This document shows, piece by piece, positions 34,380 through 44,237 of a stretch of DNA of 64,000 nt (position 1 is its first letter; every line of letters begins with the position of its first letter). Below the pieces are notes generated by a model. The model ran no database searches. It worked only from the letters and a program-made list of their open reading frames with translations, and was not told the origin of the DNA. Both the position numbers and the translations under genes were made by a program. Origin of the DNA: Planctomycetota bacterium (GTDB taxonomy: Bacteria > Planctomycetota > Phycisphaerae > WQYP01). Location of the stretch: NCBI GenBank assembly GCA_021805985.1, contig JAJZDN010000012.1:18007-82006 (forward strand), read 5' to 3'.

Positions 34380-37235
34380 CTATTGTTTTGCCAGCAACTG
34401 CACCGCTGCGGCTTTGAGACCGTCGGCGGTAGCCCGCACACGAATGCTTCCGCTGTTATATTGCGCGCGGGCCAGTACCATGCACAGGCCGTTAAAGGCC
34501 CTGCGATAATCCGCCTGATTAGGCTCAAGGCACGCCGGATCACCATTGCCCACGCCCGCATTGACGCCGGCACCGGAAACACTGACGCGAATTTTATGAT
34601 TGGCTGTTGGCACCAAACGCCCCGCGGAATCCACCACGGAAATGGTAATGGGCACGGTATCCTGGCCGTCCGCACGCAGCACATACCGATCCGGCGTCAC
34701 CAGCAGGGCCGCGGGCCGGCCCGTGGTTTCAATACGATGTATCGCGGCCAGTGAGCCGTGATTATAGCCATACGCTTCGATATGTCCCGGATGATACGGG
34801 ACATCCCACTGCACATGCATGAATCGGGGCATTGCCTTGCGGCCATAACTTGTGCCATTGACACGCAATTCAATTTCATCGCAGTTGCTGTAGCACCAAA
34901 CCCGAATGGTTTTACCCTCATGCCCCGGCCAGTTCCAGTGCGGAAAAATATGCACCAGAGGCTTTTCGCCCCACCAGGCCTTGTAATACATCGCGACATC
35001 TTTTGGGAATCCGCACATATCCAGCAGACCAAAATGAGAATTAATACTTGGCCACCCGCACGGTGACGGCTCACCGCGATAATCGAATCCGGTCCAGACA
35101 AACCCGCCCTCGATGAATGGTCGTATGGCTACCGGCTGCCAGGAATTTTCAGGATTGCCATGGTAGGCGCTGACCAGACCGGCTGGAATATCCGTTTTGT
35201 ATACACCACGATCACTGGTATTGCTGCCTATTTCACTGCCAAACATTTTCAGATGCGGGTAGGCCTTGTGAAACCGATCGTAGTTGAATGGATCATAGTT
35301 GCAGCCCTGTAAATTCTCCACAGTCTCAAAGCCATGGAGCCGCTGAAAATCTGCGTCCGCATCCCAACCATGAACCCGGGCATTGCTCCAATTGCCGTTC
35401 ATGGCACAGGTTATGGGTCGGGTGCGATCATATTTGTGAACCGACTGCATTAGAGCGGCAAATACCTTTTTGCCATACGCTGTATTTTGCACCATGTATT
35501 CTTCGTTACATAGCGACCACATGATGATGCTTGGATGGTTGCGGTCACGCAATATCATCTCATCGACATGCCACATGCTTTTATACTTATCGCCCACTGC
35601 GGTCTTGGGACCATAACCGTCACCGAGCCGGCGATTTTCATCCATGACCAGCACGCCAAGCTCATCGCACGCGTCATAAAACGCCGGGGCCATGATATTG
35701 TGCGAACAGCGAATGGCGTTACATCCGATTTCCTTGAGCTTGCGCACGCGCCAATACCAGAGGCTGTCTGGAGCACCGACGCCCACGCCCACAAAATCCT
35801 GATGGTTACAGGTGCCTTTAAGCTTTACACGTTGCTCATTAAGGAAAAAGCCGTTCTTCGCGTCATAGCGCAGAGTGCGAATGCCGAACCTCTGGAGGTG
35901 TGAATCTACCAGCGTGCCGCCACGATACACCTGTGTTGTAAGCGTGTAAAGGTTGCGATTTTCCAAAGACCAAAGTGCCGCATGTTGCAGGGCGGCAACT
36001 TGTGTTATGGATCCGGATTCGCCGGCGGAGAGAATCAGATCATTGGAAATCCGTGCGACGCTTTTCCCGTGCGGATCCGTTACGACTGATACAATGTTGC
36101 AGGTATGCTGCTGCGCAGATTCATTGACGACACTGGTTTGAATAGTTAAATCGGCAGATGGCTTGCTTTGTATATTATGCACATCGCTGACCACGTATAC
36201 GCCCCAAGGCAGTACATGCACCGGATCGGCCACGGTGAGCCAAACGTGGCGGTAGATGCCGCCGCCCTCATACCACCATCCTTCAAACTGCGTGGGATCT
36301 ACATGTACCGCCAGAACATTTTCTCCACCAAAATGCGCGGCCTTGGAAATATCGAACCGGAACGGGGTATAACCGCCCTGATGCCGACCGAGCAATTTTC
36401 CATTTAGATATACATGTGCGTCACGGTAAACGCCTTCAAAGTCCAGCCACACAGCTTTGCCGCGGTCTGACGCGGACAACTGAAACTCCTTGCGATACCA
36501 GGCCGGATACACCGGCAGAAAGCCGTGGCCCTTACTGGCCTTCGGGTCGTACTTACCTTCGACAACATAATCGTGCGGCAATTGCACGATGCGCCAGTGG
36601 GAATCGTTAAAATCCTTTTTAGCCGGCTCATTTTCGGCGCGCACCGGCAACACCCCGAAGGTTACCGGCCCCGTGATGCCGCCGGCTCCGGAGGTATTTT
36701 GAACCAGCACCGTCAGCACATTGGGGCCAACGGGATTCCACGCCGAATCCAACGGCACTAAGAAAGCGTCCGCCCAGCCCGTGTGATAGTCAAGTTTTTT
36801 TCCATTGAGATACACGGTGCCGTTATCGTCGACATGCGTAAATTCAATTGCCCGCCCTGCATGCGGCATAGTCGGAAGTTCCGTGCGGCACCAGGCATAC
36901 CCCACGCGACCGTGGAATATATCGTCTCCGCTTTGCATGGTTTTCCATTTTCCACCAGTAATACCAGCGTGTGGATGTGTCATTTCATTGGCCTGCTCCG
37001 GCGTGCCGACCCGCCACTGCCATCGGCCAACAGAGACCGCGTGCTCCATCGCCAGGGGCTTAGCGGCGTGAAATCGCCAGTTGGCATCCAGCAACTCGCG
37101 CCGGCGCGGCCCCTCTACGGCAATGGCCGCTGGGACCCCCACCGATTGCCCGCGTGCTGGGATCGCTAATTTTTCCAGCGACGCTGCCACCGCAACGGCC
37201 AAACTCGCCTTCATTAATTTTCTGCGCTTCATCAT
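34380..37235 (-). CDS. Glycoside hydrolase family 2 beta-galactosidase-type enzyme
   Basis: A 951-aa exported enzyme. The N-terminus (RRKLMK followed by a hydrophobic stretch) resembles a Tat signal. A sugar-binding jelly roll, an immunoglobulin-like domain and the TIM barrel follow, with acid/base E578 (in LCNEE) and nucleophile E668 (in FGSEIG). The C-terminal part resembles the DUF4982 and Ig-like modules of planctomycete and Bacteroides GH2 proteins. The substrate may be beta-galactoside, beta-glucuronide or beta-mannoside; this cannot be decided here. AGGAG lies 8 bases before the ATG. It converges on the GH128 gene with a 51-base gap. Confidence 0.92.
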   Translation of the reverse strand: MMKRRKLMKASLAVAVAASLEKLAIPARGQSVGVPAAIAVEGPRRRELLDANWRFHAAKPLAMEHAVSVGRWQWRVGTPEQANEMTHPHAGITGGKWKTMQSGDDIFHGRVGYAWCRTELPTMPHAGRAIEFTHVDDNGTVYLNGKKLDYHTGWADAFLVPLDSAWNPVGPNVLTVLVQNTSGAGGITGPVTFGVLPVRAENEPAKKDFNDSHWRIVQLPHDYVVEGKYDPKASKGHGFLPVYPAWYRKEFQLSASDRGKAVWLDFEGVYRDAHVYLNGKLLGRHQGGYTPFRFDISKAAHFGGENVLAVHVDPTQFEGWWYEGGGIYRHVWLTVADPVHVLPWGVYVVSDVHNIQSKPSADLTIQTSVVNESAQQHTCNIVSVVTDPHGKSVARISNDLILSAGESGSITQVAALQHAALWSLENRNLYTLTTQVYRGGTLVDSHLQRFGIRTLRYDAKNGFFLNEQRVKLKGTCNHQDFVGVGVGAPDSLWYWRVRKLKEIGCNAIRCSHNIMAPAFYDACDELGVLVMDENRRLGDGYGPKTAVGDKYKSMWHVDEMILRDRNHPSIIMWSLCNEEYMVQNTAYGKKVFAALMQSVHKYDRTRPITCAMNGNWSNARVHGWDADADFQRLHGFETVENLQGCNYDPFNYDRFHKAYPHLKMFGSEIGSNTSDRGVYKTDIPAGLVSAYHGNPENSWQPVAIRPFIEGGFVWTGFDYRGEPSPCGWPSINSHFGLLDMCGFPKDVAMYYKAWWGEKPLVHIFPHWNWPGHEGKTIRVWCYSNCDEIELRVNGTSYGRKAMPRFMHVQWDVPYHPGHIEAYGYNHGSLAAIHRIETTGRPAALLVTPDRYVLRADGQDTVPITISVVDSAGRLVPTANHKIRVSVSGAGVNAGVGNGDPACLEPNQADYRRAFNGLCMVLARAQYNSGSIRVRATADGLKAAAVQLLAKQ

Positions 37236-37442
37236 AAACCTTACTCCTAAAAATCTTGACCGGTTTCCGGCGGAGTCCGGAAATACCTAATTGTTCGCCC
37301 CCCCCCTATTTGGATGGCAGCCTGCCCGACGCCCGATGTTTATCCCAAGAATCAGCGAAAAAGCAAGCGCCATTTTTAGCGTCCCACCAATCCGACGGTC
37401 AATCGTCCGGGCCACGCGGTCCGAGAATATCAGGAATCACTA

Positions 37443-37910
37443 AGTATTGCGTGCCTGGCAAAGCTGCGGTCGTTGGGGCAACTGACAGTGGAATATGCAG
37501 ACTCTTGGCAAGATGCCATTCCCTACGGCACTTCCACGGACGAGGCTTGGCCGCAGCCATGGGGGCAGACCAGTTGGGATGCTCCTCTATTTGCATTCAA
37601 GGAAGGAATTCGCCCCACGCCCAATTGGGCGCTCACGCACAGTAATGGTGCCCAATACAGCTTAAATAAACCTGACATCGCCGCCGCACACAACGCGATG
37701 CTTGACTGCCCGGCAGAAGTGATCACTCCACTGTTGGCCCAGGTGGGAAATACGTGGGAACAGGGGAACCCCTCTTATTCCGCGAATCCGAACTTTTTCA
37801 TGAACTATACGCAATGGTCTAACCAAGCCTACACCGTCAAGATGTCGCCAATCAAACTGGCTCGTTTTGAATCGCCCGCTGACACTGGCACTGATGTGCA
37901 TGTGTACTAA
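37443..37910 (+). pseudogene. Truncated copy of the prepilin-like gene at 38569
   Basis: This stretch translates to a sequence closely matching residues ~50-185 of the intact protein at 38569 (shared VEYADSWQDAIPYGTSTDEA, then NPNFFMN). DNA identity begins abruptly near 37443. The N-terminal prepilin peptide is missing, and the C-terminal half diverges after the KMSPIK segment and ends early at 37910. Without a signal peptide or ribosome site it is a dead fragment, left by duplication of the neighbouring gene. Confidence 0.8.
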
Positions 37911-37992
37911 CTTGGCAAAAGTGAGAAAAACATGATACAGCCAGCCGCAATAGCAGTTCTGCATTAGAACAGTTTTGCCAAAAAAAACTGCT

Positions 37993-38351
37993 CGGCGCTA
38001 CCGCCAAGGTCACTTAAATATTTTTTCAGCCCCAAAAACCACGCAAAGTGCAAAACTTTGGCTCCCCCCGCCGTCTCAATCCACGTGCGCCGTAAGGACG
38101 TTCTGAAAGATGTTTAGTACAAAAGGATGTTTTTTGCTGGAAAATCTTGACCCTGATGTGTAACTGACTTACGGTAATACAGAGACAAGAAATGTTCAAG
38201 AGACGAGCCAACTGCCTGTGCAACTGAGGCAAGATGTGCTTTCGCTTCTTGGTCGCAAGTTAAGGAGGTTTTTGTGAAGCACGAACCTAATTCGGATAAT
38301 GGTGGCTAAAAGTTGCGGCATCAAGCGTGATACAAAACCAGAAGTTTTTTT
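37993..38351. repeat. Duplicated noncoding module, copy 1
   Basis: Aligns along its length with 41493-41820; copy 2 lacks about 30 bases found here, apparently lost between short AAGGAYGTT repeats. Both copies carry a consensus AAGGAGG followed by a GTG-started mini-ORF (VKHEPNSDNGG then stop here). They end in the same GAAGTTTTTTT. Each lies a few hundred bases upstream of an exported-protein gene. Confidence 0.88.
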
Positions 38352-38568
38352 CACAAGATGGCCCGCCAATTCGGTCGCGTGTGCGTTTACTTTAGTTCAC
38401 AAGGTCCGAACGGTAACGCCCTGTCGCAATTTGCCGGTTTGGACTTGGCCGTGCCCTGCGATGCTTGTTCTTGCGGCAAGGTGCGTGCGTTTTGATTTAC
38501 AAATTTCTGCGTCTGATCTGACGTTCAGGCGCCAGTGTGTCGGATTTAGTTTTTCAGGAGATTTAACA

Positions 38569-39543
38569 ATGAACACTGTCTTGGGTACACAAAGAACACG
38601 TGGCCGCAATGGAATCGCACACTTTGGTTTTACACTTATTGAACTGCTGGTGGTGATATCCATTATCGCCCTGCTGATTTCGCTACTTTTGCCTGCACTG
38701 GCAAAAGCGAAGCAGGAATCGCTCAGCATTGCCTGCCTCTCCAAGCTGCGGTCGTTGGGGCAACTGACGGTGGAATATGCAGACTCTTGGCAAGATGCCA
38801 TTCCATACGGCACTTCCACGGACGAGGCTTGGCCGCAGCAATGGGGGCAGACCAGTTGGGACGCTTTGCTTTTTTCGTTCAAGCAGGGCATTCGACCCAC
38901 GCCGAACTGGGAACTTAACTACGGCAACGGTAATCAATATGGGCTTAATACCCCCAGCATGTCGGCGGTCTACAACGCCATGTTCGACTGCCCGGCCGAG
39001 TTGATCGTGCCGCCCCTGGATAAAGGGAATCCATCCTACGCAGTCAATCCGAACTTTTTTATGAATTTTACAGAGTGGTCTAATCAGAAGTACACCTTTA
39101 AAATGTCGCAGATAACCGATCCGTCCCGTGCGCTGGCCATTGGTGACGCCAATCAGGAAAATATTCCCGACGGTTGGACTTCGTGGGTCTTTGACTGGCA
39201 GCAGAACTCAAACCAGTGGTATACCGGCCCGGCAAATCGATATATGGCCGACATCAATTATCTCGTGCCCGCCAATGGCTTGGTGGGCGGCGAAACCGCC
39301 AATGAGGACGCTCCCATATGGACCAGCGGCACCGGGTTGCGCTACCGTCACATGTCAAACGGTCCGGGAAGCGGATACGCCAATGCCGTTTTCTTTGATG
39401 GCCATGCCACCAGTATACCCATCAACAACAATGTCCCTGGCGCAGCTCCGGGAGCCGCCGGCACCACAGGAACTGTCGGCCTGCGGATACTTAACATCAT
39501 TAACCCAAATTTGCCGGAAAGCTATAATCAAAACACGTATTAA
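38569..39543 (+). CDS. Prepilin-type N-terminal cleavage/methylation protein
   Basis: A 324-aa protein. A type IV pilin-like leader is followed by the prepilin motif [17 protein letters not shown] (peptidase cuts after the Gly) and a long hydrophobic helix. The body has many Trp, Asn and Tyr residues. Near the end, the segment HMSNGPGSGYANAVFFDG gives the H-x(n)-DG pattern of planctomycete pseudopilins. These are pseudopilin-like proteins, expanded in Planctomycetota and of unknown exact role. The ATG at 38569 has AGGAG 8 bases upstream; the longer upstream frame is not used. A partial copy lies just upstream (37443). Confidence 0.9.
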   Translation: MNTVLGTQRTRGRNGIAHFGFTLIELLVVISIIALLISLLLPALAKAKQESLSIACLSKLRSLGQLTVEYADSWQDAIPYGTSTDEAWPQQWGQTSWDALLFSFKQGIRPTPNWELNYGNGNQYGLNTPSMSAVYNAMFDCPAELIVPPLDKGNPSYAVNPNFFMNFTEWSNQKYTFKMSQITDPSRALAIGDANQENIPDGWTSWVFDWQQNSNQWYTGPANRYMADINYLVPANGLVGGETANEDAPIWTSGTGLRYRHMSNGPGSGYANAVFFDGHATSIPINNNVPGAAPGAAGTTGTVGLRILNIINPNLPESYNQNTY

Positions 39544-39563
39544 TATCATCGCAATTTTCTATC

Positions 39564-39609
39564 AGCCGGTGGCTTACCAGAGGGGCTTACAAGAGTTAAG
39601 CCACCGGCT
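39564..39609 (+). terminator. Hairpin terminator after prepilin-like gene
   Basis: AGCCGGTGGCTTA (39564-39576) and its exact inverse (39597-39609) form a 13-bp stem, 21 bases after the stop. The following T run is short. Confidence 0.65.
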
Positions 39610-39729
39610 TATCTGTAATCAATGCTGTGAAAAAGGAGGTTTATTAGAATCTGAAATAAAGGAATCGGCGTTGTATGTTAATTACGATTAAGGAGCAAGG
39701 CTGATAATGAGGGCCTTGCGGATTCATTT

Positions 39730-39781
39730 GAGTGCGGGCTTTTTGTAGTTCCGATGAGTGCGGGCGTTTTGTAGTTCCGAT
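39730..39781. repeat. Tandem 26-bp repeat, two units
   Basis: Two adjacent 26-base units (GAGTGCGGGC, then TTTTGTAGTTCCGAT) differ at one base. They lie about 50 bases upstream of the gene at 39833, in its probable promoter or leader. Confidence 0.9.
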
Positions 39782-39832
39782 TGTTCGGAACAGCCACATA
39801 TTTCAAAACCTTCCATACAAGGAGAACGAGTT

Positions 39833-41188
39833 ATGGAAAACAAACATTTAATCACCGCAGTCGCTGCGCTGGCGGCACTGGGCGCAATAACTTCTTCCGG
39901 GACAGTATTTGCGACGGCTACCGCGCCCACCGCGATATCCATCGTCAACCCGGATTTTAATGTGGTATTGAAATCGGCAGGTTCGTCCGTAACCGGAACG
40001 CTTGCCGGTTACTCCAGCGGCTGGGGGGCTACCACCTTCAGTTCTACAATCAATTATACAGATGGCTCATCGAGCACCTCGGGCTATATTCCCGGCTGGA
40101 CCGGCGCTGGCGGTGAACAGGTGCTAGGCTCCACAACAGCCACGCCCAATCCGCGCAGCGGAGGCAGCTATGCCTACAACAATTCTGGCGCAACAACACA
40201 AACACTTTCCACCAATGTGCTGCCAAATACGACGTATCTTCTCACGCTTGGGGCGGTCAACCGCTATTCGTCGGGAAGCACCCCTTATTGGAACCTCACG
40301 GCCGGGGGAAGTCAGATTTCCGGCGGAATATATCTGGGGAATCCCTCAGGGTACCAACAGGCACCAAGCACTGTAGGTGAACTGGTAACAACCGGCGCCA
40401 CCGCGTCCGGTGCGTTGGGCATCACTCTGGGGACCAATAGTTATGCGCTTTTTAACCACGTATCTCTGGTAGCCAATCCGACAAACCTACCGACCGTAGA
40501 TCAGAATGGCGTCAGCGTCGTGAACCTGGGAACAACTGCCCCAACGCCGGGAGCAGCCGATCAATCGAACCTCGCTCCCACCGCGACTCCGACCACCGCT
40601 TCGAACGGCACACCCACCGGCAACACCACCATCAATTACTATACGAACAACAGCGCTGCGGCAGGTGAAACGTTCACGACCGGTTCCAACGCATCGGGCT
40701 ATCTGCTTCACAGCATTACCGTGTTGGATGCTTCAGAGTACGGCGGCTTTGCGGATGGCACGCCTATTACGGTCAATTTGAGTTCGGTATCCGGAAGCAC
40801 TTTTTCCACTCTGGCGATTCTTACCGGAAGCGTCGCGACGGGGACAACCGCCGCAACCGGTGATTATCTTCAGCTTAAACTGGCAAATCCGATCACATTG
40901 GCCGCGAATTCTGTCTACGGGTACTCATTGGCTACTGGTGCGGGATACAGTGGTTTGGCAGTCGATCCAAACGCGGATTACGCAGGCGGAAAATTGGTGA
41001 TGTTCACGCCAAGCTCAAGCAATGTTTTTGGCGGCACACTAACCAGCAGCTCCCTGACGCCCAATGCCATCTTCGACGCTTCGCTTACGCCGATAAGCGC
41101 CGTTCCCGATGCGCCGACACTTGCACTATTGGCCGTTGGCGGTGTGGCTCTTCTGGGGCTAAAACGCCGAAACTCGCGAGGAGTCTGA
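39833..41188 (+). CDS. Exported protein with PEP-CTERM-like tail lacking the PEP motif
   Basis: A 451-aa protein. A signal peptide (1-28) precedes a carbohydrate-binding-like jelly roll (about 35-210; NPDFN and GYIPGW motifs), a second beta-rich half (230-420) and a C-terminal tail: PDAPT, a hydrophobic helix and LKRRNSR. The tail has the layout of an exosortase signal, but Pro-Asp-Ala-Pro replaces Pro-Glu-Pro. The ATG at 39833 has AAGGAGA upstream. It is followed by a strong terminator, so it is probably monocistronic. Function unknown; matrix or surface glycan binding is plausible. Confidence 0.82.
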   Translation: MENKHLITAVAALAALGAITSSGTVFATATAPTAISIVNPDFNVVLKSAGSSVTGTLAGYSSGWGATTFSSTINYTDGSSSTSGYIPGWTGAGGEQVLGSTTATPNPRSGGSYAYNNSGATTQTLSTNVLPNTTYLLTLGAVNRYSSGSTPYWNLTAGGSQISGGIYLGNPSGYQQAPSTVGELVTTGATASGALGITLGTNSYALFNHVSLVANPTNLPTVDQNGVSVVNLGTTAPTPGAADQSNLAPTATPTTASNGTPTGNTTINYYTNNSAAAGETFTTGSNASGYLLHSITVLDASEYGGFADGTPITVNLSSVSGSTFSTLAILTGSVATGTTAATGDYLQLKLANPITLAANSVYGYSLATGAGYSGLAVDPNADYAGGKLVMFTPSSSNVFGGTLTSSSLTPNAIFDASLTPISAVPDAPTLALLAVGGVALLGLKRRNSRGV

Positions 41189-41221
41189 CGCCTGTTCATA
41201 TCTGATCGCAACCCAATTTAC

Positions 41222-41258
41222 CGGCCTGCGCCGATACCGGCGCAGGCCGTTTTTTTTT
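41222..41258 (+). terminator. Strong rho-independent terminator
   Basis: CGGCCTGCGCCG, loop ATAC, CGGCGCAGGCCG, then nine T. A perfect 12-bp stem, 33 bases after the stop of the gene ending at 41188. Confidence 0.95.
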
Positions 41259-41492
41259 CGCCAGCCGAACCCGATCGCCTCTGCTCATTCGTTAAAGGTG
41301 CATGAACTTTAGCCCAACCTTCGCACTTCAGCACTAAAATTGGCCATCAAGCCTTTCCGCTGCTTTGAACTTCTCAACGTGTAAACGGTTGTGGAATGTT
41401 TCCTTCGTTACCGACTCGTGGGCTTCGGGAATAGTAATAAACACCCGATCGCCCGACAGTCTTCAGACACGAATGCCAGAACTGATCCAAAT

Positions 41493-41820
41493 GGCGCTAC
41501 CGCCAGGGTCATTTAAACATTTTTTCAGCCTCAAAAACCACGCCAATTGCAAAACTTGGGAGCCCCCCCCGCCTCAATTCACATGCGCCATAAGGATGTT
41601 TTATACCGGAAAATCTTGACCCTGATGCGTATCTGGCTTACGGTAATAGATAGAAAAGAAATGTTCGAGAGGCGGCCCAACCGCCTGTGCAACTGAGGCA
41701 TGACGTACATTCGTTGCTTGGCCACAAGCTAAGGAGGCTTTAGTGAAGCGCGAACCTAATTCGGAGAATGGTGGCCAAAAATTACGGCATCGAGCGTGAT
41801 ACAAAATCAGAAGTTTTTTT
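41493..41820. repeat. Duplicated noncoding module, copy 2
   Basis: Second copy of 37993-38351. The mini-ORF here reads VKREPNSENGGQKLRHRA before its stop, slightly longer than in copy 1. It lies in a 1.1-kb gap with no other gene. Confidence 0.88.
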
Positions 41821-42066
41821 GGAAGAAATGACCTGTTTATTTTATCTCAACCAGCTATACTTAAGTTCAGATGGTCAATAAAGGCGTGCGGGTATTATGG
41901 TGCCCGGGAATTCGCAATCCATGGAAGGGAATAGGAAGGCTGTGGTTTACTGATCCGCCATGCAAGCGGATTGATGGTCGCGACGATCACTTAGAGGACT
42001 TCGGCACGACGAGACGGTTTTTAGGACATGAAGTGTGACAGTCACGTAAAAGTGTGACATAAAATA

Positions 42067-42095
42067 TTGACTTTGTCGCATGGACCGATTATGCT
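42067..42095 (+). promoter_or_regulatory. Candidate promoter of PEP-CTERM gene at 42322
   Basis: TTGACT (42067-42072), a 17-base spacer and TATGCT (42090-42095). This would give a leader of roughly 220 bases. Confidence 0.45.
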
Positions 42096-42200
42096 AAATG
42101 GATCATACATATTTTCAGGCGGTTCGTTGCCACAGACCGATCCGAATAGGCGTATAATTTGATCCGTCGAGGAGAGAATTATATCAGCGAAATTTCTTGC

Positions 42201-42306
42201 CGTGACTGTGCAGTCACGTTGCTCAAAATCTAATCCGTCGCGTGTCGCGACGGAGCCGCAGGCCGCCCGGTTTGGCGTGTCATAATAATCCGCTCCTCGA
42301 GGGAGC
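42201..42306 (+). promoter_or_regulatory. Three consecutive hairpins in 5' leader
   Basis: CGTGACTG/CAGTCACG (42201-42218), CCGTCGCG/CGCGACGG with a 3-base loop (42235-42253) and GCTCC/GGAGC (42292-42306). The last hairpin ends a few bases before the AAGGAG of the gene. The arm CAGTCACG also occurs at about 42034 near the promoter. Confidence 0.45.
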
Positions 42307-42321
42307 AAAAAGGAGTTTACC

Positions 42322-43116
42322 ATGTTGTCCCAATCACGAATCTCATTGTTCTGTGCCGCCGGGGTGCTTTTGGCAGGTGCTGGAATGGCCCAGGCCACCA
42401 CCATTTACAGTGATCCGCTGTCAGGCAGCCCCAGCGCCGCGCTTACCGGAACCACGCCGCCAACTGACACTACCGGCGCAGTATGGGCGTATAGGGGGGC
42501 AGCCGGTGACGATTTTGCCGCCGATGGCCTTTCTCCGGGAAGCACGGGTGGCAACTACAGTTACTCCATTAACTACCTTCCCTACAATACCGGTACGAAT
42601 CTAATTACAGCCGGGAATATTTATACGGTATCGGCGGTTTTGTCCCCGACATCTGGAACAACCACCAACTGGTTAGGAGTAGGCTTTCTTGATGCCACCG
42701 GGGTATTCGGTGGGTCACAATCCGGTCCCTGGATGCTACTGACGGATGGTGGCGAAACTCAAACTTTTGGTGGACCCGGAGTCGCGAATCAAAATGCAGC
42801 GGGCACCACGAACGGCAATGCCCTTGGCGGCACAGCCGAGGTGGTATTGAACACCAGTAGCGCACATTGGACAGCGCAGTGGCTTTATGAGGCCCCGGGT
42901 GCTTCCAGCTTTACCTCCCTGGGAACCAATACCTACACCACGAATCCAACCACCCTGGGCGGCGTGGGAATTATCGCTTATCAATCTGTGCAGGGCCAAG
43001 TACAGAATTTCCAGTTTACGTCTGTGGCCGGGCCAGTGCCGGAACCGGCTACCTTCGCCATTTTTGGTATTGGCGTTGCAGGATTGCTGCTTTTGAAGAA
43101 GCGACGCACGGCCTGA
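42322..43116 (+). CDS. PEP-CTERM sorting-domain protein
   Basis: A 264-aa exported protein with a signal peptide (about 1-26), a beta-sandwich body of concanavalin/LamG-like character (WLGVGFLDATG, GPWMLLTDGG) and a classical C-terminal tail: PVPEPAT, a hydrophobic helix and KKRR. AAGGAG lies 7 bases before the ATG. It is probably surface or matrix located. Binding of carbohydrate is inference from the fold impression only. Confidence 0.88.
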   Translation: MLSQSRISLFCAAGVLLAGAGMAQATTIYSDPLSGSPSAALTGTTPPTDTTGAVWAYRGAAGDDFAADGLSPGSTGGNYSYSINYLPYNTGTNLITAGNIYTVSAVLSPTSGTTTNWLGVGFLDATGVFGGSQSGPWMLLTDGGETQTFGGPGVANQNAAGTTNGNALGGTAEVVLNTSSAHWTAQWLYEAPGASSFTSLGTNTYTTNPTTLGGVGIIAYQSVQGQVQNFQFTSVAGPVPEPATFAIFGIGVAGLLLLKKRRTA

Positions 43117-43180
43117 AATTGCCTGCGATCGGAGAATAACTCAGGCTTGTAAGCCCAGTGAATCAGGTGTTGAAACCAGG

Positions 43181-43216
43181 AGGCCCAACCGCGACTGCGG
43201 CGGTTGGGCCTTTCTT
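43181..43216 (+). terminator. Rho-independent terminator
   Basis: AGGCCCAACCG and CGGTTGGGCCT form an 11-bp stem with a 9-base loop followed by TTCTT. It is 64 bases after the PEP-CTERM gene stop. Confidence 0.88.
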
Positions 43217-43311
43217 AACACGGTGGCGGTACGGATGCTCAGGGGTGCCTGATGTCGAGCTGCACAGCAGTCGAGTTTCTTAGTCGGTTAAGACCGACAG
43301 AGGAGTTTACC

Positions 43312-44196
43312 ATGAAACCTCGAGGCTTTACGCTTATCGAGCTGTTGGTTGTGATCAGCATAATCGCCCTGTTAATCGCACTGCTGTTACCCGCATTGGC
43401 GGCGGCGCGGGTGCAGGCCCTGCGCATTCAATGTGCAGCAAATATAAGATCACTTTCCCAGGCCGTCGTGGAATACGGTCAAAGCAACCGCAACAAATAT
43501 CCGGAGAGCAACCTTACCAATTGGTCCTATGGCGGACTGGGATATTACCAGAATAACTACGAGCCATGGGGCTTAGCGGAACTTTATTCTACTGGCATAC
43601 TGACCAACCCTGCTTTCATGTATTGCCCACAGTCCGGCTTCTTCGGCCCGCAGGGTCCTTATGCCAACCTGAAATACCCTGCGACAGCCTATCTGCCCAA
43701 CGCGGTGACTCAATATATTGCTTTAGGTTCCCAAAACGCCACCAACAATTGGGCGACACATTTGAATTGGTATGAAGTCTATTCCAGTTATTGCTATTGG
43801 TACCAGCGTCCCAATGCTGTAGAGACAATTAGTAACGCCTATTCACCGCCCGGAACTTGGCCTACCAAGGGGTTGGTCGTCAACCCCTTAACCGACAAAG
43901 TGGATGCTAATTACAACTACATTGCCAACCCGGCGGTCGCCTACACGCAAACACCAACCAGCCCGGGAGCGACTATTTTGATTACTGACCTGACTGCCTC
44001 TTACCGTGGCTCGTTTACCACATTTTATTCCAGCGGCTATGGCCGATCATCCAATGCCCTTCTCAGTAATCACATGAACGCCGAAACAGGAGCGCCCGAC
44101 GGTGCCAATATCGGTTACGCCGATGGTTCAGTGTCGTGGCTGCCATTCGGAAAATTGGTGGTTGGCTCAACGTATCTCAATGATTATTGGAACTGA
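43312..44196 (+). CDS. Prepilin-type N-terminal cleavage/methylation protein
   Basis: A 294-aa pseudopilin-like protein. The prepilin motif is at the very start ([26 protein letters not shown]), giving a 5-residue leader. The body is Tyr/Asn/Trp-rich, and the C-terminal [20 protein letters not shown] gives the H-x(n)-DG pattern. GAGGAG lies 7 bases before the ATG at 43312. The gene ends 41 bases before the GH78 start, so it may be co-transcribed with the rhamnosidase. Confidence 0.9.
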   Translation: MKPRGFTLIELLVVISIIALLIALLLPALAAARVQALRIQCAANIRSLSQAVVEYGQSNRNKYPESNLTNWSYGGLGYYQNNYEPWGLAELYSTGILTNPAFMYCPQSGFFGPQGPYANLKYPATAYLPNAVTQYIALGSQNATNNWATHLNWYEVYSSYCYWYQRPNAVETISNAYSPPGTWPTKGLVVNPLTDKVDANYNYIANPAVAYTQTPTSPGATILITDLTASYRGSFTTFYSSGYGRSSNALLSNHMNAETGAPDGANIGYADGSVSWLPFGKLVVGSTYLNDYWN

Positions 44197-44237
44197 TTCG
44201 CACGTGCGCCAACATACCCGCATGGACATTTTTAATA

